Source: an uncultured Polaribacter sp. (lineage in GTDB: Bacteria; Bacteroidota; Bacteroidia; Flavobacteriales; Flavobacteriaceae). From it: a stretch of DNA of 64,000 nt. Both the position numbers and the translations under genes were made by a program. The notes beneath the pieces were generated by a model. It saw nothing but the letters and a program-made list of their open reading frames with translations. It did not search any database and was not told the DNA's origin. The stretch lies in NCBI GenBank assembly GCA_943846595.1, contig OX044355.1, forward strand, positions 806,001-870,000, read 5' to 3'. Position 1 is the stretch's first letter, and each line of letters begins with the position of its first letter. Shown piece after piece: positions 8,534 through 17,167 of the stretch.

Positions 8534-9091
8534 ATGAAGATTGTTTTCACCAACATTGGAGAAAAAACGGAAGTTGAATGGAAAGGAAAAACAGTGACGA
8601 CAGGTATTTTTAAATATCCAGTTGCGAAGCCTATTTTTTTAGACAAAGAAGAAGTTACAGGCGATGAAATTACCGATAGAAAACATCATGGCGGTATCCT
8701 CCAAGCCATTTATGGATATTCATTAAAACACTACGATTATTTTAAGCCATTGTATCCAAATTTAGAATGGCAATCTGGGATGTTTGGCGAAAACCTAACG
8801 ATAGACGACTTGGATGAAACCAAGTTGCATCAAGGAGACACCTTTAAGGTAGGTGCTGCTATTTTAGAAGTAACAGTCCAACGAAATCCATGTTATAAAC
8901 TAGGCCTTCGTTTTAACGATATGAAAATTGTAAAACAGTTTTGGAATACGACAATGTGTGGCGTTTATTTTAAAGTAGTACAAACAGGTTTTGTAAAAGC
9001 TGGAGATGAATTTATACAGTTGAAAAGCTGTCCACAAAATCCTACAATCGCAGATTTATATGTTGCTATAAAAACGGAAAAAGGGGTTTAG
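8534..9091 (+). CDS. MOSC-domain protein
   Basis: A 185-residue stand-alone MOSC protein with RKHHGG (49-54), FGENLT (84-89) and the conserved cysteine Cys120 in QRNPCYKLG. MOSC domains bind the molybdenum cofactor or deliver sulfur; YiiM-type stand-alone proteins reduce N-hydroxylated compounds. The cofactor would be made by the cluster at 39233-45168. It is 11 bp after the GH3 gene, at the end of the rightward run. Confidence 0.9.
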   Translation: MKIVFTNIGEKTEVEWKGKTVTTGIFKYPVAKPIFLDKEEVTGDEITDRKHHGGILQAIYGYSLKHYDYFKPLYPNLEWQSGMFGENLTIDDLDETKLHQGDTFKVGAAILEVTVQRNPCYKLGLRFNDMKIVKQFWNTTMCGVYFKVVQTGFVKAGDEFIQLKSCPQNPTIADLYVAIKTEKGV

Positions 9092-9124
9092 CTTATTCGA
9101 TAAAGTGAGTTGAATCATCGGATT

Positions 9125-10273
9125 TTAGGATGAAATCCCCTCTTCTTTCTTGTGTAAAAAGCGTGTTAATTTCATTGAAAGATCTAGCAAAATAATTTTA
9201 GCATTTCCATTTCTTTCAATGTGATAAATCGCATCATTGAGTTCTTTCTCGATCTCTAAAATATTCCCTGCATGCACAAAAGGCGCAAATTTAGAAAGAT
9301 CGAAGCCTGTTTTGGTTTCCATAAAAACCAACTCATCTGATTTGTAGTTCAACAACAAAGCCTGTCTGAAGAATTGCAAGCAGTAGCCTAAAAAACGTTT
9401 TTGATTTTCTCGACCTGCTTTTGCAATGGTATCCGACCAAGAAACTAATTGCTGCACCACAGCAGCATTTCCTTTTGCTTTAAAAGCAGTTCTAATCCAA
9501 CTAACAAACCACTCTTCAAAAATTAAATCGGCACCATCATTTTTTAGTAACTGGACCGCTTTGTTATAATTTCCTTCTGCTTGGTGGGCAATTTTAGCGG
9601 CTTCACTTTCAGAACACTGTTCTCTCTCAATTAGAGCCGTTGTAATGTCTTGAACTGCTAACACAGGAAAATGCAATGCTTGACATCGAGAACGGATCGT
9701 ATTTATAATCTGATCTTCATTTTCAGTAACCAACAAAAATACTGTTTGTTGAGGGGGTTCTTCAATTAGTTTTAAGAGTTTGTTGGCAGCTGCATTGTTC
9801 ATTTTTTCTGCCATCCAAATGATCATGACTTTATAACCACCTTCGTAGGATTTTAGTTGTAACTTTTTTACAATGTCCAACGCTTCATCAACCCCAATAT
9901 TTCCTTGTTTATTTTCTACTCCAATGTGATGTAACCAGTTGAATAAACTGGCATAGGGTTGTTCATTTAGAAATTGACGCCACTCTTCAAGGAATAAATT
10001 ACTAACAGGATGTTTTTTTACGCGATCGCTTATTGTCACTGGAAAAGCAAAATGCAAATCTGGGTGCTGTAGTTTGTCACACTTTATATTACAAGCTTCT
10101 GTGTTGTTAGAAAAATTACATAATAAAAACTGTGCATAAGCAATGGCCATTGGCAAAGTACCACTTCCTTCCTTCCCAACAAAAAGTTGCGCATGCGGAA
10201 TTCTACCATTTTCAGCAGCAATGCGTAGATGATTTTTTATATGTTCCTGTCCGATAACTTGATTGAAAAGCAT
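9125..10273 (-). CDS. holB: DNA polymerase III subunit delta' (clamp loader)
   Basis: Non-catalytic clamp-loader subunit of about 382 residues. The first region is RuvB/AAA-like with a degenerate Walker A, GKEGSGTL (33-40), lacking the usual GKT, as expected for delta'. Cysteines at 52, 61 and 65 resemble its zinc module. KLLKLIEEPP and RSRCQ are typical clamp-loader motifs. The frame extends upstream to a TTG, but that TTG is part of the promoter -7 box at 10277-10284, so the ATG at 10273 is chosen. The mRNA would be nearly leaderless. Confidence 0.9.
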   Translation of the reverse strand: MLFNQVIGQEHIKNHLRIAAENGRIPHAQLFVGKEGSGTLPMAIAYAQFLLCNFSNNTEACNIKCDKLQHPDLHFAFPVTISDRVKKHPVSNLFLEEWRQFLNEQPYASLFNWLHHIGVENKQGNIGVDEALDIVKKLQLKSYEGGYKVMIIWMAEKMNNAAANKLLKLIEEPPQQTVFLLVTENEDQIINTIRSRCQALHFPVLAVQDITTALIEREQCSESEAAKIAHQAEGNYNKAVQLLKNDGADLIFEEWFVSWIRTAFKAKGNAAVVQQLVSWSDTIAKAGRENQKRFLGYCLQFFRQALLLNYKSDELVFMETKTGFDLSKFAPFVHAGNILEIEKELNDAIYHIERNGNAKIILLDLSMKLTRFLHKKEEGISS

Positions 10274-10276
10274 ACG

Positions 10277-10284
10277 CAAATATA
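10277..10284 (-). promoter_or_regulatory. holB promoter -7 box abutting the start codon
   Basis: TATATTTG on the minus strand, an exact consensus match, ends 3 nt before the ATG at 10273. Transcription would begin at or within a few bases of the start codon. Confidence 0.55.
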
Positions 10285-10455
10285 AAATTAGTTCGTCACT
10301 AATCTACGCATTTTAGAAATCAAAAAAGATTTCTTTTTAAAATACAAGATTTTGGTTTCTTTTTAAGCGGTTTTCTTTTTTATGAGCTGTTTTTTTCTAC
10401 GCAAACGATATCTTAGTTTTTTAGTTTTCGATTTCTTTAAACTTAAAGAATTCGG

Positions 10456-10463
10456 TATTTTTG
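10456..10463 (+). promoter_or_regulatory. pgk promoter -7 box
   Basis: TATTTTTG matches TAnnTTTG, 17 bp before the pgk ATG at 10481. It argues against the upstream ATG at 10382 in the same frame, which would place about 33 poorly conserved residues before the protein. Confidence 0.5.
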
Positions 10464-10480
10464 TGAAAAACAATATCCAA

Positions 10481-11668
10481 ATGAATACCTTAAAAGACTT
10501 TAATTTCAAGAACAAGAAAGCCATTATTCGTGTAGATTTTAATGTACCGTTAAATAATGAATTTCAAGTAATGGACGCCACGAGAATTCAAGCTGCAAAA
10601 TCGACGATTACAGCAATTTTAGCGCAAGGAGGAAGCTGTGTTTTAATGTCTCATTTAGGAAGACCTAACGGATTTCAAAAAGCGTTTTCATTACAACACA
10701 TTTTACCGTCTGTTGAAGAGGTATTGGGTTGCAACGTAAAGTTTGTAGAAGACTGTGTTGGAGCAAAAGCAGAAGAAACGGTTGCTAATTTAGCAGCAGG
10801 TGAAGTTTTATTATTAGAAAACTTACGTTTTTATGAAGAAGAGAAAAAGGGAGATGTTGCCTTTGCAGAAAAGTTGTCCAAATTAGGAGATATTTATGTA
10901 AACGATGCTTTTGGTACAGCACACAGAGCGCATGCATCCACAACAATCATTGCTCAGTTTTTTGAAGACAATAAATGTTTTGGAAACTTACTGGCAAGAG
11001 AAATTGAAAGTATAGATAAGGTTTTAAACAATTCAGAAAAACCTGTTTTAGCTATTTTAGGAGGTGCGAAAGTATCTTCAAAAATAACGGTGATTGAAAA
11101 TATTTTAGACAAAGTAGACCACTTAATTATTGGTGGTGGTATGAGTTTTACTTTTGTGAAAGCACTCGGCGGAAAAATTGGAAATTCTATTTGTGAAGAT
11201 GACAAAATGGAATTGGCTTTAGAAATTTTGAAGCAAGCAAAAGCAAAAGGAGTGGAAGTTCATATTCCAGTAGATGTAGTTGCTGCAGATGATTTTTCAA
11301 ATGATGCCAATACCCAAACTCTTGATATTAATGAAATTCCTGATGGATGGGAAGGTGTAGATGCCGGTCCAAAATCGAGAGCAAATTTTGATGCCGTTGT
11401 CAATACATGTAAAACAATCTTATGGAACGGTCCTTTAGGTGTTTTTGAAATGGAAGCTTTTGCAGGAGGAACTATTGCATTAGGACATTCGATTGACAAA
11501 GCAACCAAAAACGGCGCTTTTTCGTTAGTAGGAGGAGGTGACTCTGTTGCTGCTGTGAAACAATTTGGGTTTGCAGAAAAAGTAAGTTATGTTTCAACAG
11601 GTGGAGGTGCCATGTTAGAAATGTTAGAAGGAAAAACATTGCCAGGAATTGAAGCAATCTTAAAATAA
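10481..11668 (+). CDS. pgk: Phosphoglycerate kinase
   Basis: Transfers phosphate from 1,3-bisphosphoglycerate to ADP in glycolysis and runs in reverse in gluconeogenesis. The 395-residue protein has the signature RVDFNVPL at 17-24, [28 protein letters not shown] and the C-terminal VGGGDSVAA nucleotide-binding loop. The length from the chosen ATG fits the family. A 17-bp perfect inverted repeat terminator follows. Confidence 0.97.
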   Translation: MNTLKDFNFKNKKAIIRVDFNVPLNNEFQVMDATRIQAAKSTITAILAQGGSCVLMSHLGRPNGFQKAFSLQHILPSVEEVLGCNVKFVEDCVGAKAEETVANLAAGEVLLLENLRFYEEEKKGDVAFAEKLSKLGDIYVNDAFGTAHRAHASTTIIAQFFEDNKCFGNLLAREIESIDKVLNNSEKPVLAILGGAKVSSKITVIENILDKVDHLIIGGGMSFTFVKALGGKIGNSICEDDKMELALEILKQAKAKGVEVHIPVDVVAADDFSNDANTQTLDINEIPDGWEGVDAGPKSRANFDAVVNTCKTILWNGPLGVFEMEAFAGGTIALGHSIDKATKNGAFSLVGGGDSVAAVKQFGFAEKVSYVSTGGGAMLEMLEGKTLPGIEAILK

Positions 11669-11690
11669 AAAATAAACAGCATTCGGATTC

Positions 11691-11730
11691 ATAAGCGTGT
11701 AATTTTTAAAAATTACACGCTTATTATTTT
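11691..11730 (+). terminator. pgk terminator
   Basis: A perfect inverted repeat with 17-base arms (11691-11707 and 11708-11724) containing AAGCGTGTAATT is followed by TATTTTATT. The inner A/T bases form the loop. Confidence 0.8.
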
Positions 11731-11806
11731 ATTCGCAATTAAGTTTTTAACTTCGTTGTTTCGTTTTCAATTATAAGATTAAAAAACCCCAATTTTACCC
11801 CAATCA

Positions 11807-12847
11807 ATGAAATACACAACACTACCCAATACAGCCCTAAAAGTTTCTAAAATCTGTTTAGGAACGATGACTTGGGGAAACCAAAATACAGAAGCAGAAG
11901 CCTTTGAACAAATGGATTATGCTCTATCTCAAGGCGTTAATTTTTTTGACACGGCGGAATTGTATCCGGTACCAGCAACTCCTCAAACCTATGCAGATAC
12001 GGAGCGAATTATTGGAAATTGGTTTCAGAAAACAGGCAATAGAGAAAAGGTTGTTTTGGCAAGTAAAATTGCAGGAGCTGGAGATTATACAAAACATATT
12101 AGAACCGGTGGTTTTACAAAACAAAACATTACAGAAGCAGTAGAAGGCAGTTTACAACGATTGCAAACCGACTATTTAGACCTGTATCAATTGCATTGGC
12201 CATCCCGCGGCGTTAACTGTTTTGGAGTAAGAGACTTTCCTTACGAGACATCTACAAAGGAAGCAGAAAATCATTTGGAGATTTTAGAAGTTTTAAATGC
12301 TTTTGTAAAAGCAGGAACTATAAAAGCCATTGGACTTTCAAATGAAACTCCTTGGGGAACTATGAAATACTTACAAACGGCTGCTGCAAACAATTTAGTA
12401 AGACCCGTTACCATTCAAAATTCGTATTCTATGATTCATAGAGCTTACGAATATGGAATGTCTGAGGTTTCTTTAAGAGAAGATATTGGTCTATTGGCGT
12501 ATTCACCATTGGCACAAGGAGTGTTGTCTGGAAAATATTTAGATGGAAAGCGTCCTGAAGGATCAAGAGGAAACTTATTTCCAAGGTTTATAGCACGTTA
12601 TATGGGCGATGGTTCTTTGGAAGCGGTGCGAAGATATGAAGCGATTGCGGCTAAAAATGGAATTACATTGACGGAGTTATCATTGGCCTTTATCAATCAA
12701 TTACCTTTTGTAACCAGTAATATTATTGGCGCTACAAGAATGGATCAATTGAAAGAAAATATTGGAAGTATTCATATTGATTTGAGTGCTGAAACCATTG
12801 CAGCGATTAATGCAGTGCATGCAGAAATTCCAAATCCAGCCCCTTAA
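11807..12847 (+). CDS. Aldo/keto reductase, Tas-like
   Basis: A 346-residue NAD(P)H-dependent aldo/keto reductase. The catalytic tetrad is visible: Asp48 and Tyr53 in FFDTAELYP, Lys87 in ASKIAG, and His130 in YQLHW. The insert PVPATPQTYADTE and overall length match the E. coli Tas subfamily. The substrate is unknown; members reduce aldehydes and ketones. It is a single gene bounded by terminators on both sides. The start ATG follows an unremarkable AT-rich gap with no clear -7 box. Confidence 0.92.
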   Translation: MKYTTLPNTALKVSKICLGTMTWGNQNTEAEAFEQMDYALSQGVNFFDTAELYPVPATPQTYADTERIIGNWFQKTGNREKVVLASKIAGAGDYTKHIRTGGFTKQNITEAVEGSLQRLQTDYLDLYQLHWPSRGVNCFGVRDFPYETSTKEAENHLEILEVLNAFVKAGTIKAIGLSNETPWGTMKYLQTAAANNLVRPVTIQNSYSMIHRAYEYGMSEVSLREDIGLLAYSPLAQGVLSGKYLDGKRPEGSRGNLFPRFIARYMGDGSLEAVRRYEAIAAKNGITLTELSLAFINQLPFVTSNIIGATRMDQLKENIGSIHIDLSAETIAAINAVHAEIPNPAP

Positions 12848-12867
12848 TAAAAAGAAAATTAAAGTAT

Positions 12868-12902
12868 AAAAAAACCGAAAGAAGTGTTCTTTCGGTTTTT
12901 TT
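12868..12902. terminator. Bidirectional terminator
   Basis: Arms of 16 bases (12868-12883 and 12887-12902) with a 3-nt loop. A run of A on the left and T on the right lets it serve the aldo/keto reductase gene and the converging lipoprotein gene. Confidence 0.85.
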
Positions 12903-12942
12903 ATTTTCTACCACTTGCTAAATCGATAGCTAGTAAAGTTTC

Positions 12943-13245
12943 TTATTCAATAAGTTCTACAGAACTTGCTTTAAAGCGTCCATCTTCAAGAACGCCAACA
13001 ACGTTTGCCTTCCTAATAACGTTACAGAAACCTGTATTTAGATCATGGGCATCTCCAAAATCGTTAATATGTACTCCATCAATAAAATAGGGTTGACCGT
13101 CTAAACGAATTGCGAGATCACAGCCCATAGGCTTTTCTATTTCAAACTGACATTGTCCGCAAGAAATTTCGACAACTTGATGGATTTCTTTTTTGGTTTC
13201 ACAGGAGACCAAAATTAAGAAACCGATGAGCAGTATTTTTTTCAT
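12943..13245 (-). CDS. Small lipoprotein, DUF6370-like
   Basis: A 100-residue protein with a lipoprotein signal peptide (lipobox LVSC, Cys15). The mature part has a CGQC motif near residue 34 and another cysteine in MGCD, then a small beta-rich domain. It resembles the DUF6370 proteins of Bacteroidota. The CxxC could bind metal or act in redox chemistry, but nothing proves it. It lies 24 bp downstream of glnS on the same strand. Confidence 0.75.
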   Translation of the reverse strand: MKKILLIGFLILVSCETKKEIHQVVEISCGQCQFEIEKPMGCDLAIRLDGQPYFIDGVHINDFGDAHDLNTGFCNVIRKANVVGVLEDGRFKASSVELIE

Positions 13246-13269
13246 GATTTGTAGTTTTATTTTTAGTGA

Positions 13270-14955
13270 TTATTTTTTCGCCCAAGAATCGCGCAATCCA
13301 ACAGTTTTGTTGAAGACTAAATTCTCTGAAGTTGAATCGTCATCTACATTGAAATAACCCAAACGTTGAAATTGAAAACGTTCACCAATTTTTGCAGATT
13401 GTAAACTTGGCTCTACAAAGGCATTGATGATTTCTAAGGAATTTGGATTTACAAACTCCATATAATCTTTGTCTTTGTGGGCATCAGGTGTTTCGTCTAA
13501 AAACAAACGGTCATAGGCTCTTACCTCTGCTTTTACAGCATGTTTTACAGAAACCCAGTGCAGGGTTCCTTTTACTTTACGCTTGCTTTCTTCGGTGTCG
13601 CTTCCAGATTTTGTTAATGGATCGAAGGTACAGTGAATTACGGTAATGGCTCCATTTTCATCTTTTTCACAACTCGTAGCGGTTATGAAATACGCGTTTT
13701 TTAAACGCACTTCTTTTCCGAGTTTCAATCGAAAAAATTTCTTGTTTGCTTCTTCTCTAAAGTCTTCCTTTTCAATATAAATTTCTCTCGAAAAAGGAAC
13801 TTCTCTTGTACCAGAATTTTCGTCTTCTGGATTGTTCTCTGCAATTAAGATTTCTTCTTTTCCTTCCGGATAATTGTCAATAATTACTTTTACAGGATCT
13901 AACACACCCATTACTCTGTTGGCAGTTTTATTTAAATCCTCCCGAATTTTAAATTCCAACAAGGCAACATCAATACTGTTTTCTCGTTTTGAAACTCCTA
14001 CGGTTTCAATAAAATTCTTAATGGATTCGGGTGTATAACCACGTCTTCTTAAACCAGAAATGGTAGGCATTCTTGGATCGTCCCATCCAGAAACGATATT
14101 TTCTTCTACCAATTTCAACATTTTACGCTTGCTCATTACGGTATAGCTTAAGTTCAAACGAGAGAACTCACGTTGTTTTGTTGGATTTGGATATTCGGTT
14201 TTACTGTATTCAAAAACATGTTCTTTAAACCAATCATACAATTCTCTGTGCGGTTTAAACTCCAAAGAACATAAAGAATGGGATATTTGTTCAATATAAT
14301 CGCTCTCTCCATGGGTCCAGTCATACATTGGATAAATACACCAGTCATCGCCAGTTCTGTGGTGCGACTTAAACATGATGCGGTACATTAATGGGTCACG
14401 CAACAACATGTTTGGGTTTCCCATGTCAATTTTAGCACGCAAAGTATGGGTGCCTTCTTCATGTTTTCCTGCTTTCATTTCTTGAAACAAGTGCAAATTT
14501 TCTTCTACAGAACGTGTTCTGAAAGGGCTATTACTTCCAACTTGTGTTGGGGTTCCTTTTTGGAGGCGCATTTCTTCAGAAGACTGCGAATCTACATAGG
14601 CTTTTCCGTCCTTGATTAATAGCACTGCCCAGTCGTATAACTGCTGAAAATAATCGGATGAATAACATTCCTTTGCCCAGTTGTATCCCAACCAGCGAAT
14701 GTCCTTTTTAATGGCGTCTACATATTCTTGCTCTTCTTTTGCAGGATTTGTATCATCGAAACGAAGGTTTACAGGTGCATTGTATTTCTGCCCCAAACCA
14801 AAACTAATTCCAATGGCTTTGGTATGACCAATGTGTAAATACCCATTTGGTTCTGGTGGAAAACGAAAACGTAAATTCTCTTTTGGCATTCCGTTTGCCA
14901 AATCTTCTTCAATGATTTGCTCTAAAAAATTCAGCGACTTTAGCTCTTCAGACAT
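13270..14955 (-). CDS. glnS: Glutaminyl-tRNA synthetase
   Basis: Charges tRNA-Gln directly with glutamine. The 561-residue class I synthetase has HIGH at 41-44 (GYLHIGHTKA) and a KMSKS counterpart VMSKRKML near residue 271, followed by the beta-barrel anticodon-binding domains. The length is standard, with no extra YqeY domain. A minus-strand -7 box lies 26 bp upstream of the ATG. Confidence 0.97.
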   Translation of the reverse strand: MSEELKSLNFLEQIIEEDLANGMPKENLRFRFPPEPNGYLHIGHTKAIGISFGLGQKYNAPVNLRFDDTNPAKEEQEYVDAIKKDIRWLGYNWAKECYSSDYFQQLYDWAVLLIKDGKAYVDSQSSEEMRLQKGTPTQVGSNSPFRTRSVEENLHLFQEMKAGKHEEGTHTLRAKIDMGNPNMLLRDPLMYRIMFKSHHRTGDDWCIYPMYDWTHGESDYIEQISHSLCSLEFKPHRELYDWFKEHVFEYSKTEYPNPTKQREFSRLNLSYTVMSKRKMLKLVEENIVSGWDDPRMPTISGLRRRGYTPESIKNFIETVGVSKRENSIDVALLEFKIREDLNKTANRVMGVLDPVKVIIDNYPEGKEEILIAENNPEDENSGTREVPFSREIYIEKEDFREEANKKFFRLKLGKEVRLKNAYFITATSCEKDENGAITVIHCTFDPLTKSGSDTEESKRKVKGTLHWVSVKHAVKAEVRAYDRLFLDETPDAHKDKDYMEFVNPNSLEIINAFVEPSLQSAKIGERFQFQRLGYFNVDDDSTSENLVFNKTVGLRDSWAKK

Positions 14956-14980
14956 ATTCTTTTGTGGAAAAATTAAGCAA

Positions 14981-14988
14981 CAAAATTA
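14981..14988 (-). promoter_or_regulatory. glnS promoter -7 box
   Basis: TAATTTTG on the minus strand, matching TAnnTTTG. The rest of the 252-bp gap to 15208 is AT-rich. It holds two GCGCACTT copies (near 15020 and 15064) and an 8-bp hairpin at 15169-15187. I see no gene in it. Confidence 0.5.
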
Positions 14989-15193
14989 CATAAAATAACT
15001 TGTATATTTTTATTTTGATTGCGCACTTTCAAGCGACAATTTTGGTGTCTTATTTTTATGGGTGCGCACTTCCTTTTTTTTATGATCTCAAAATAAAGCA
15101 AAAGTATTCGTAAAAAAAAGAAAGCTTTTGTAAATAGCGTAATTAGCACCTTCATTAAAATTCTTTGAAAATAGAATTTTCTATTTATTATCG

Positions 15194-15201
15194 TATTTTT
15201 G
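15194..15201 (+). promoter_or_regulatory. -7 box abutting the DUF2452 gene
   Basis: TATTTTTG ends 6 nt before the ATG at 15208, so the transcript would have almost no leader. It also overlaps a TTG at 15199 that is in frame but would be untranscribed or at the very 5' end. Confidence 0.55.
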
Positions 15202-15207
15202 CAGGGT

Positions 15208-15624
15208 ATGAAAGATGATGCAAAAAAACCAGATTTGGTTGTTTTTAATGAAGATACCCAGCAATATGACGCTGCATTAAAGCCCTATGGCACCTCTGCA
15301 AGTTCTCCAGTAATTACTCCATTAAATACTGCCAGTTGGAAAAATGACGGAATTCAGCGTGTCAACAAGCAGTTGAAGTCCAAGTTTGATGAGGTAAAAA
15401 AAGAGTATGAATCCTTAATGCAAAAGTTTCAGTACAACGATTTAATCTACAATGCGAACTTTAGCTTTGAGCCTATTTTTGGAGAGACTTACCATTTGTA
15501 CAACAAGAAAAACAAAGAACCCTTTTTATCAATCATTTCACCAGAGCAATGTAGTTTTGACTATATAGGTTCATTTCGTTTGAATACTGACAAAATGTGG
15601 GAGAAAATCGAAGAAGATACATAA
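15208..15624 (+). CDS. DUF2452-family protein
   Basis: A 138-residue soluble protein matching my recollection of DUF2452. It has a proline/threonine-rich start, a short helical segment with many lysines (about residues 50-75), then conserved aromatic residues including FGETYHLY and ISPEQC. No catalytic motif is recognised. It is followed 31 bp later by folB and may share its transcript. Function unknown. Confidence 0.75.
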   Translation: MKDDAKKPDLVVFNEDTQQYDAALKPYGTSASSPVITPLNTASWKNDGIQRVNKQLKSKFDEVKKEYESLMQKFQYNDLIYNANFSFEPIFGETYHLYNKKNKEPFLSIISPEQCSFDYIGSFRLNTDKMWEKIEEDT

Positions 15625-15655
15625 GATAAAAACCTTTTGGGTTAAAAGAGATGCA

Positions 15656-16012
15656 ATGGGAATTATAAAAGTAAACAACATCAAACTGTATGCCTACCAC
15701 GGTTGTTTAGATGAAGAAGCAAAAATTGGTTCGGAGTACCGTGTTGATGTAGCGGTAAAAGCCGATTTAAAAAAGTCTGCCAAAACAGATGCCTTAGAAG
15801 ATACGGTAGACTATGTACATTTAAATCATATTGTAAAAGAAGAAATGGCCATTCGCTCAAAGCTTTTAGAAGAGGTTGCACAGCGAATTTTAGATCGTTT
15901 TTTCAAAGAACTTAGAATGATAAAAAAAGCGACTGTTTCGGTTTCAAAAATTAACCCACCCATCGGTGGTGATGTAGAGGAAGTATTGGTAATTCTCAAA
16001 AAAAAGCGATAA
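15656..16012 (+). CDS. folB: Dihydroneopterin aldolase
   Basis: Cleaves dihydroneopterin to hydroxymethyl-dihydropterin and glycolaldehyde in folate synthesis. The 118-residue protein has the family's AYHGCLDEEAKIG start (residues 13-25), including the substrate-binding glutamate, and the C-terminal NPPIGGDVEEV. Length is typical. It lies 62 bp before the tRNA-Cys gene. Confidence 0.94.
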   Translation: MGIIKVNNIKLYAYHGCLDEEAKIGSEYRVDVAVKADLKKSAKTDALEDTVDYVHLNHIVKEEMAIRSKLLEEVAQRILDRFFKELRMIKKATVSVSKINPPIGGDVEEVLVILKKKR

Positions 16013-16073
16013 CACAAAAAAAGCCTTGCAATACATGTAAATTTATGTAGATTTGCAATCCTTAACACAATAA

Positions 16074-16144
16074 GGTGTCGTGGCCGAGTGGCTAGGCAGT
16101 GGTCTGCAACACCATCTACAGCGGTTCGAATCCGCTCGACACCT
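16074..16144 (+). tRNA. tRNA-Cys (anticodon GCA)
   Basis: A 71-nt cloverleaf: acceptor GGTGTCG pairs with CGACACC, the anticodon stem GTGGT/ACCAT encloses loop CTGCAAC with anticodon GCA, and the T arm AGCGG-TTCGAAT-CCGCT is perfect. The discriminator is T and CCA is not encoded. A strong terminator follows at once. Confidence 0.97.
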
Positions 16145-16145
16145 C

Positions 16146-16179
16146 AAAAACGCTTCAAGAAATTGAAGCGTTTTTTTTT
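16146..16179 (+). terminator. tRNA-Cys terminator
   Basis: Stem AAAACGCTTCA (16147-16157) with TGAAGCGTTTT (16164-16174) and a 6-nt loop, then a T tract. It starts 2 nt after the tRNA. Confidence 0.85.
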
Positions 16180-16314
16180 GTATCCTCTTTTTAAGAATTG
16201 TTTTTTTATTACTATAATGCAATTGGGATGAACGAATTATAAAGGAGGCTACCCTTTCAATATTTCACATTTTATTAGCAAAAAAGTGGCGTTTTTTCTG
16301 CATATTTGTTGTTG

Positions 16315-17160
16315 ATGAAAATGTACCCAATAGAAACTGGAAATTTTAAGTTAGACGGAGGTGCTATGTTTGGTGTGGTGCCTAAAACGATTTGGCAAAA
16401 AACAAATCCTGCAGACGCAAACAACTTAATAGACATGAGTATGCGTTGTCTGCTTATAGAAGATGGAGATCGATTGACTTTAATTGATACCGGTTTGGGA
16501 AACAAACAATCTCAAAAGTTTTTTGGGTATTATTATTTATTTGGAGACTTCTCCTTAGATGCTTCTTTAGCAAAACATGGCTTTCACAGAGACGCTATTA
16601 CCGATGTTTTTTTAACTCATTTACATTTTGATCACTGTGGTGGAGTTATAGCGTTTAACCAAGCAAAAACAATTTTGCAACCTGCCTTTAAAAATGCAAA
16701 AGTTTGGTCGAATGAAGCACATTGGAATTGGGCAACGGAACCAAATCCAAGAGAAAAAGCTTCTTTTTTAACGGAAAACATCCTCCCAATTCAACAAAAT
16801 GGACAGTTAAATTTTATCCAACAGAATGCCAAAGACCAAATAGGATTTGACGTTTTATTGATGGACGGGCATACCGAAAAACAAATGTTGCCAAAAATCA
16901 CATATCAAGACAAAACCATCGTTTTTATGGCCGATTTACTGCCTACCGTTGGACACATTCCATTGCCATATGTAATGGGCTATGACACAAGACCCCTTAT
17001 AACAATCGCAGAAAAAGCTGCTTTTTTAAAGGAAGCTGCTGACAAAAATTATTATCTTTTTTTAGAACACGATGCTTACAACGAACTTTGTACCGTAAAG
17101 CATACAGAAAAAGGAGTACGACTCCATCAAACCCATAAATTCACAGACATATTCAATTAA
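16315..17160 (+). CDS. Metallo-beta-lactamase-fold hydrolase
   Basis: A 281-residue MBL-fold enzyme with the zinc motif THLHFDHCGG (HxHxDH) at about residue 99, a later DGHTEKQ with a metal-binding histidine, and a C-terminal EHD. The N terminus GNFKLDGGAMFGVVP matches lactonase-like bacterial members. The substrate is not known; lactones are one possibility. The frame extends to TTG codons, but CATATTTG (16301-16308) looks like the -7 box, so ATG 16315 (or 16321) is chosen. The stop is 7 bp before the S8 gene. Confidence 0.88.
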   Translation: MKMYPIETGNFKLDGGAMFGVVPKTIWQKTNPADANNLIDMSMRCLLIEDGDRLTLIDTGLGNKQSQKFFGYYYLFGDFSLDASLAKHGFHRDAITDVFLTHLHFDHCGGVIAFNQAKTILQPAFKNAKVWSNEAHWNWATEPNPREKASFLTENILPIQQNGQLNFIQQNAKDQIGFDVLLMDGHTEKQMLPKITYQDKTIVFMADLLPTVGHIPLPYVMGYDTRPLITIAEKAAFLKEAADKNYYLFLEHDAYNELCTVKHTEKGVRLHQTHKFTDIFN

Positions 17161-17167
17161 TACTATT

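Noticed and set aside
10382..10480. ATG at 10382 as the start of a longer Pgk
   Set aside because: It would add about 33 hydrophobic, unconserved residues, and the -7 box TATTTTTG at 10456-10463 lies inside that stretch.
13443..13646. Small plus-strand frame inside glnS
   Set aside because: Antisense to a conserved synthetase domain and of low-complexity composition; no evidence of expression.
15010..15075. Repeated GCGCACTT as a regulatory site pair
   Set aside because: Only two short copies with no symmetric arrangement relative to promoters; chance cannot be excluded.
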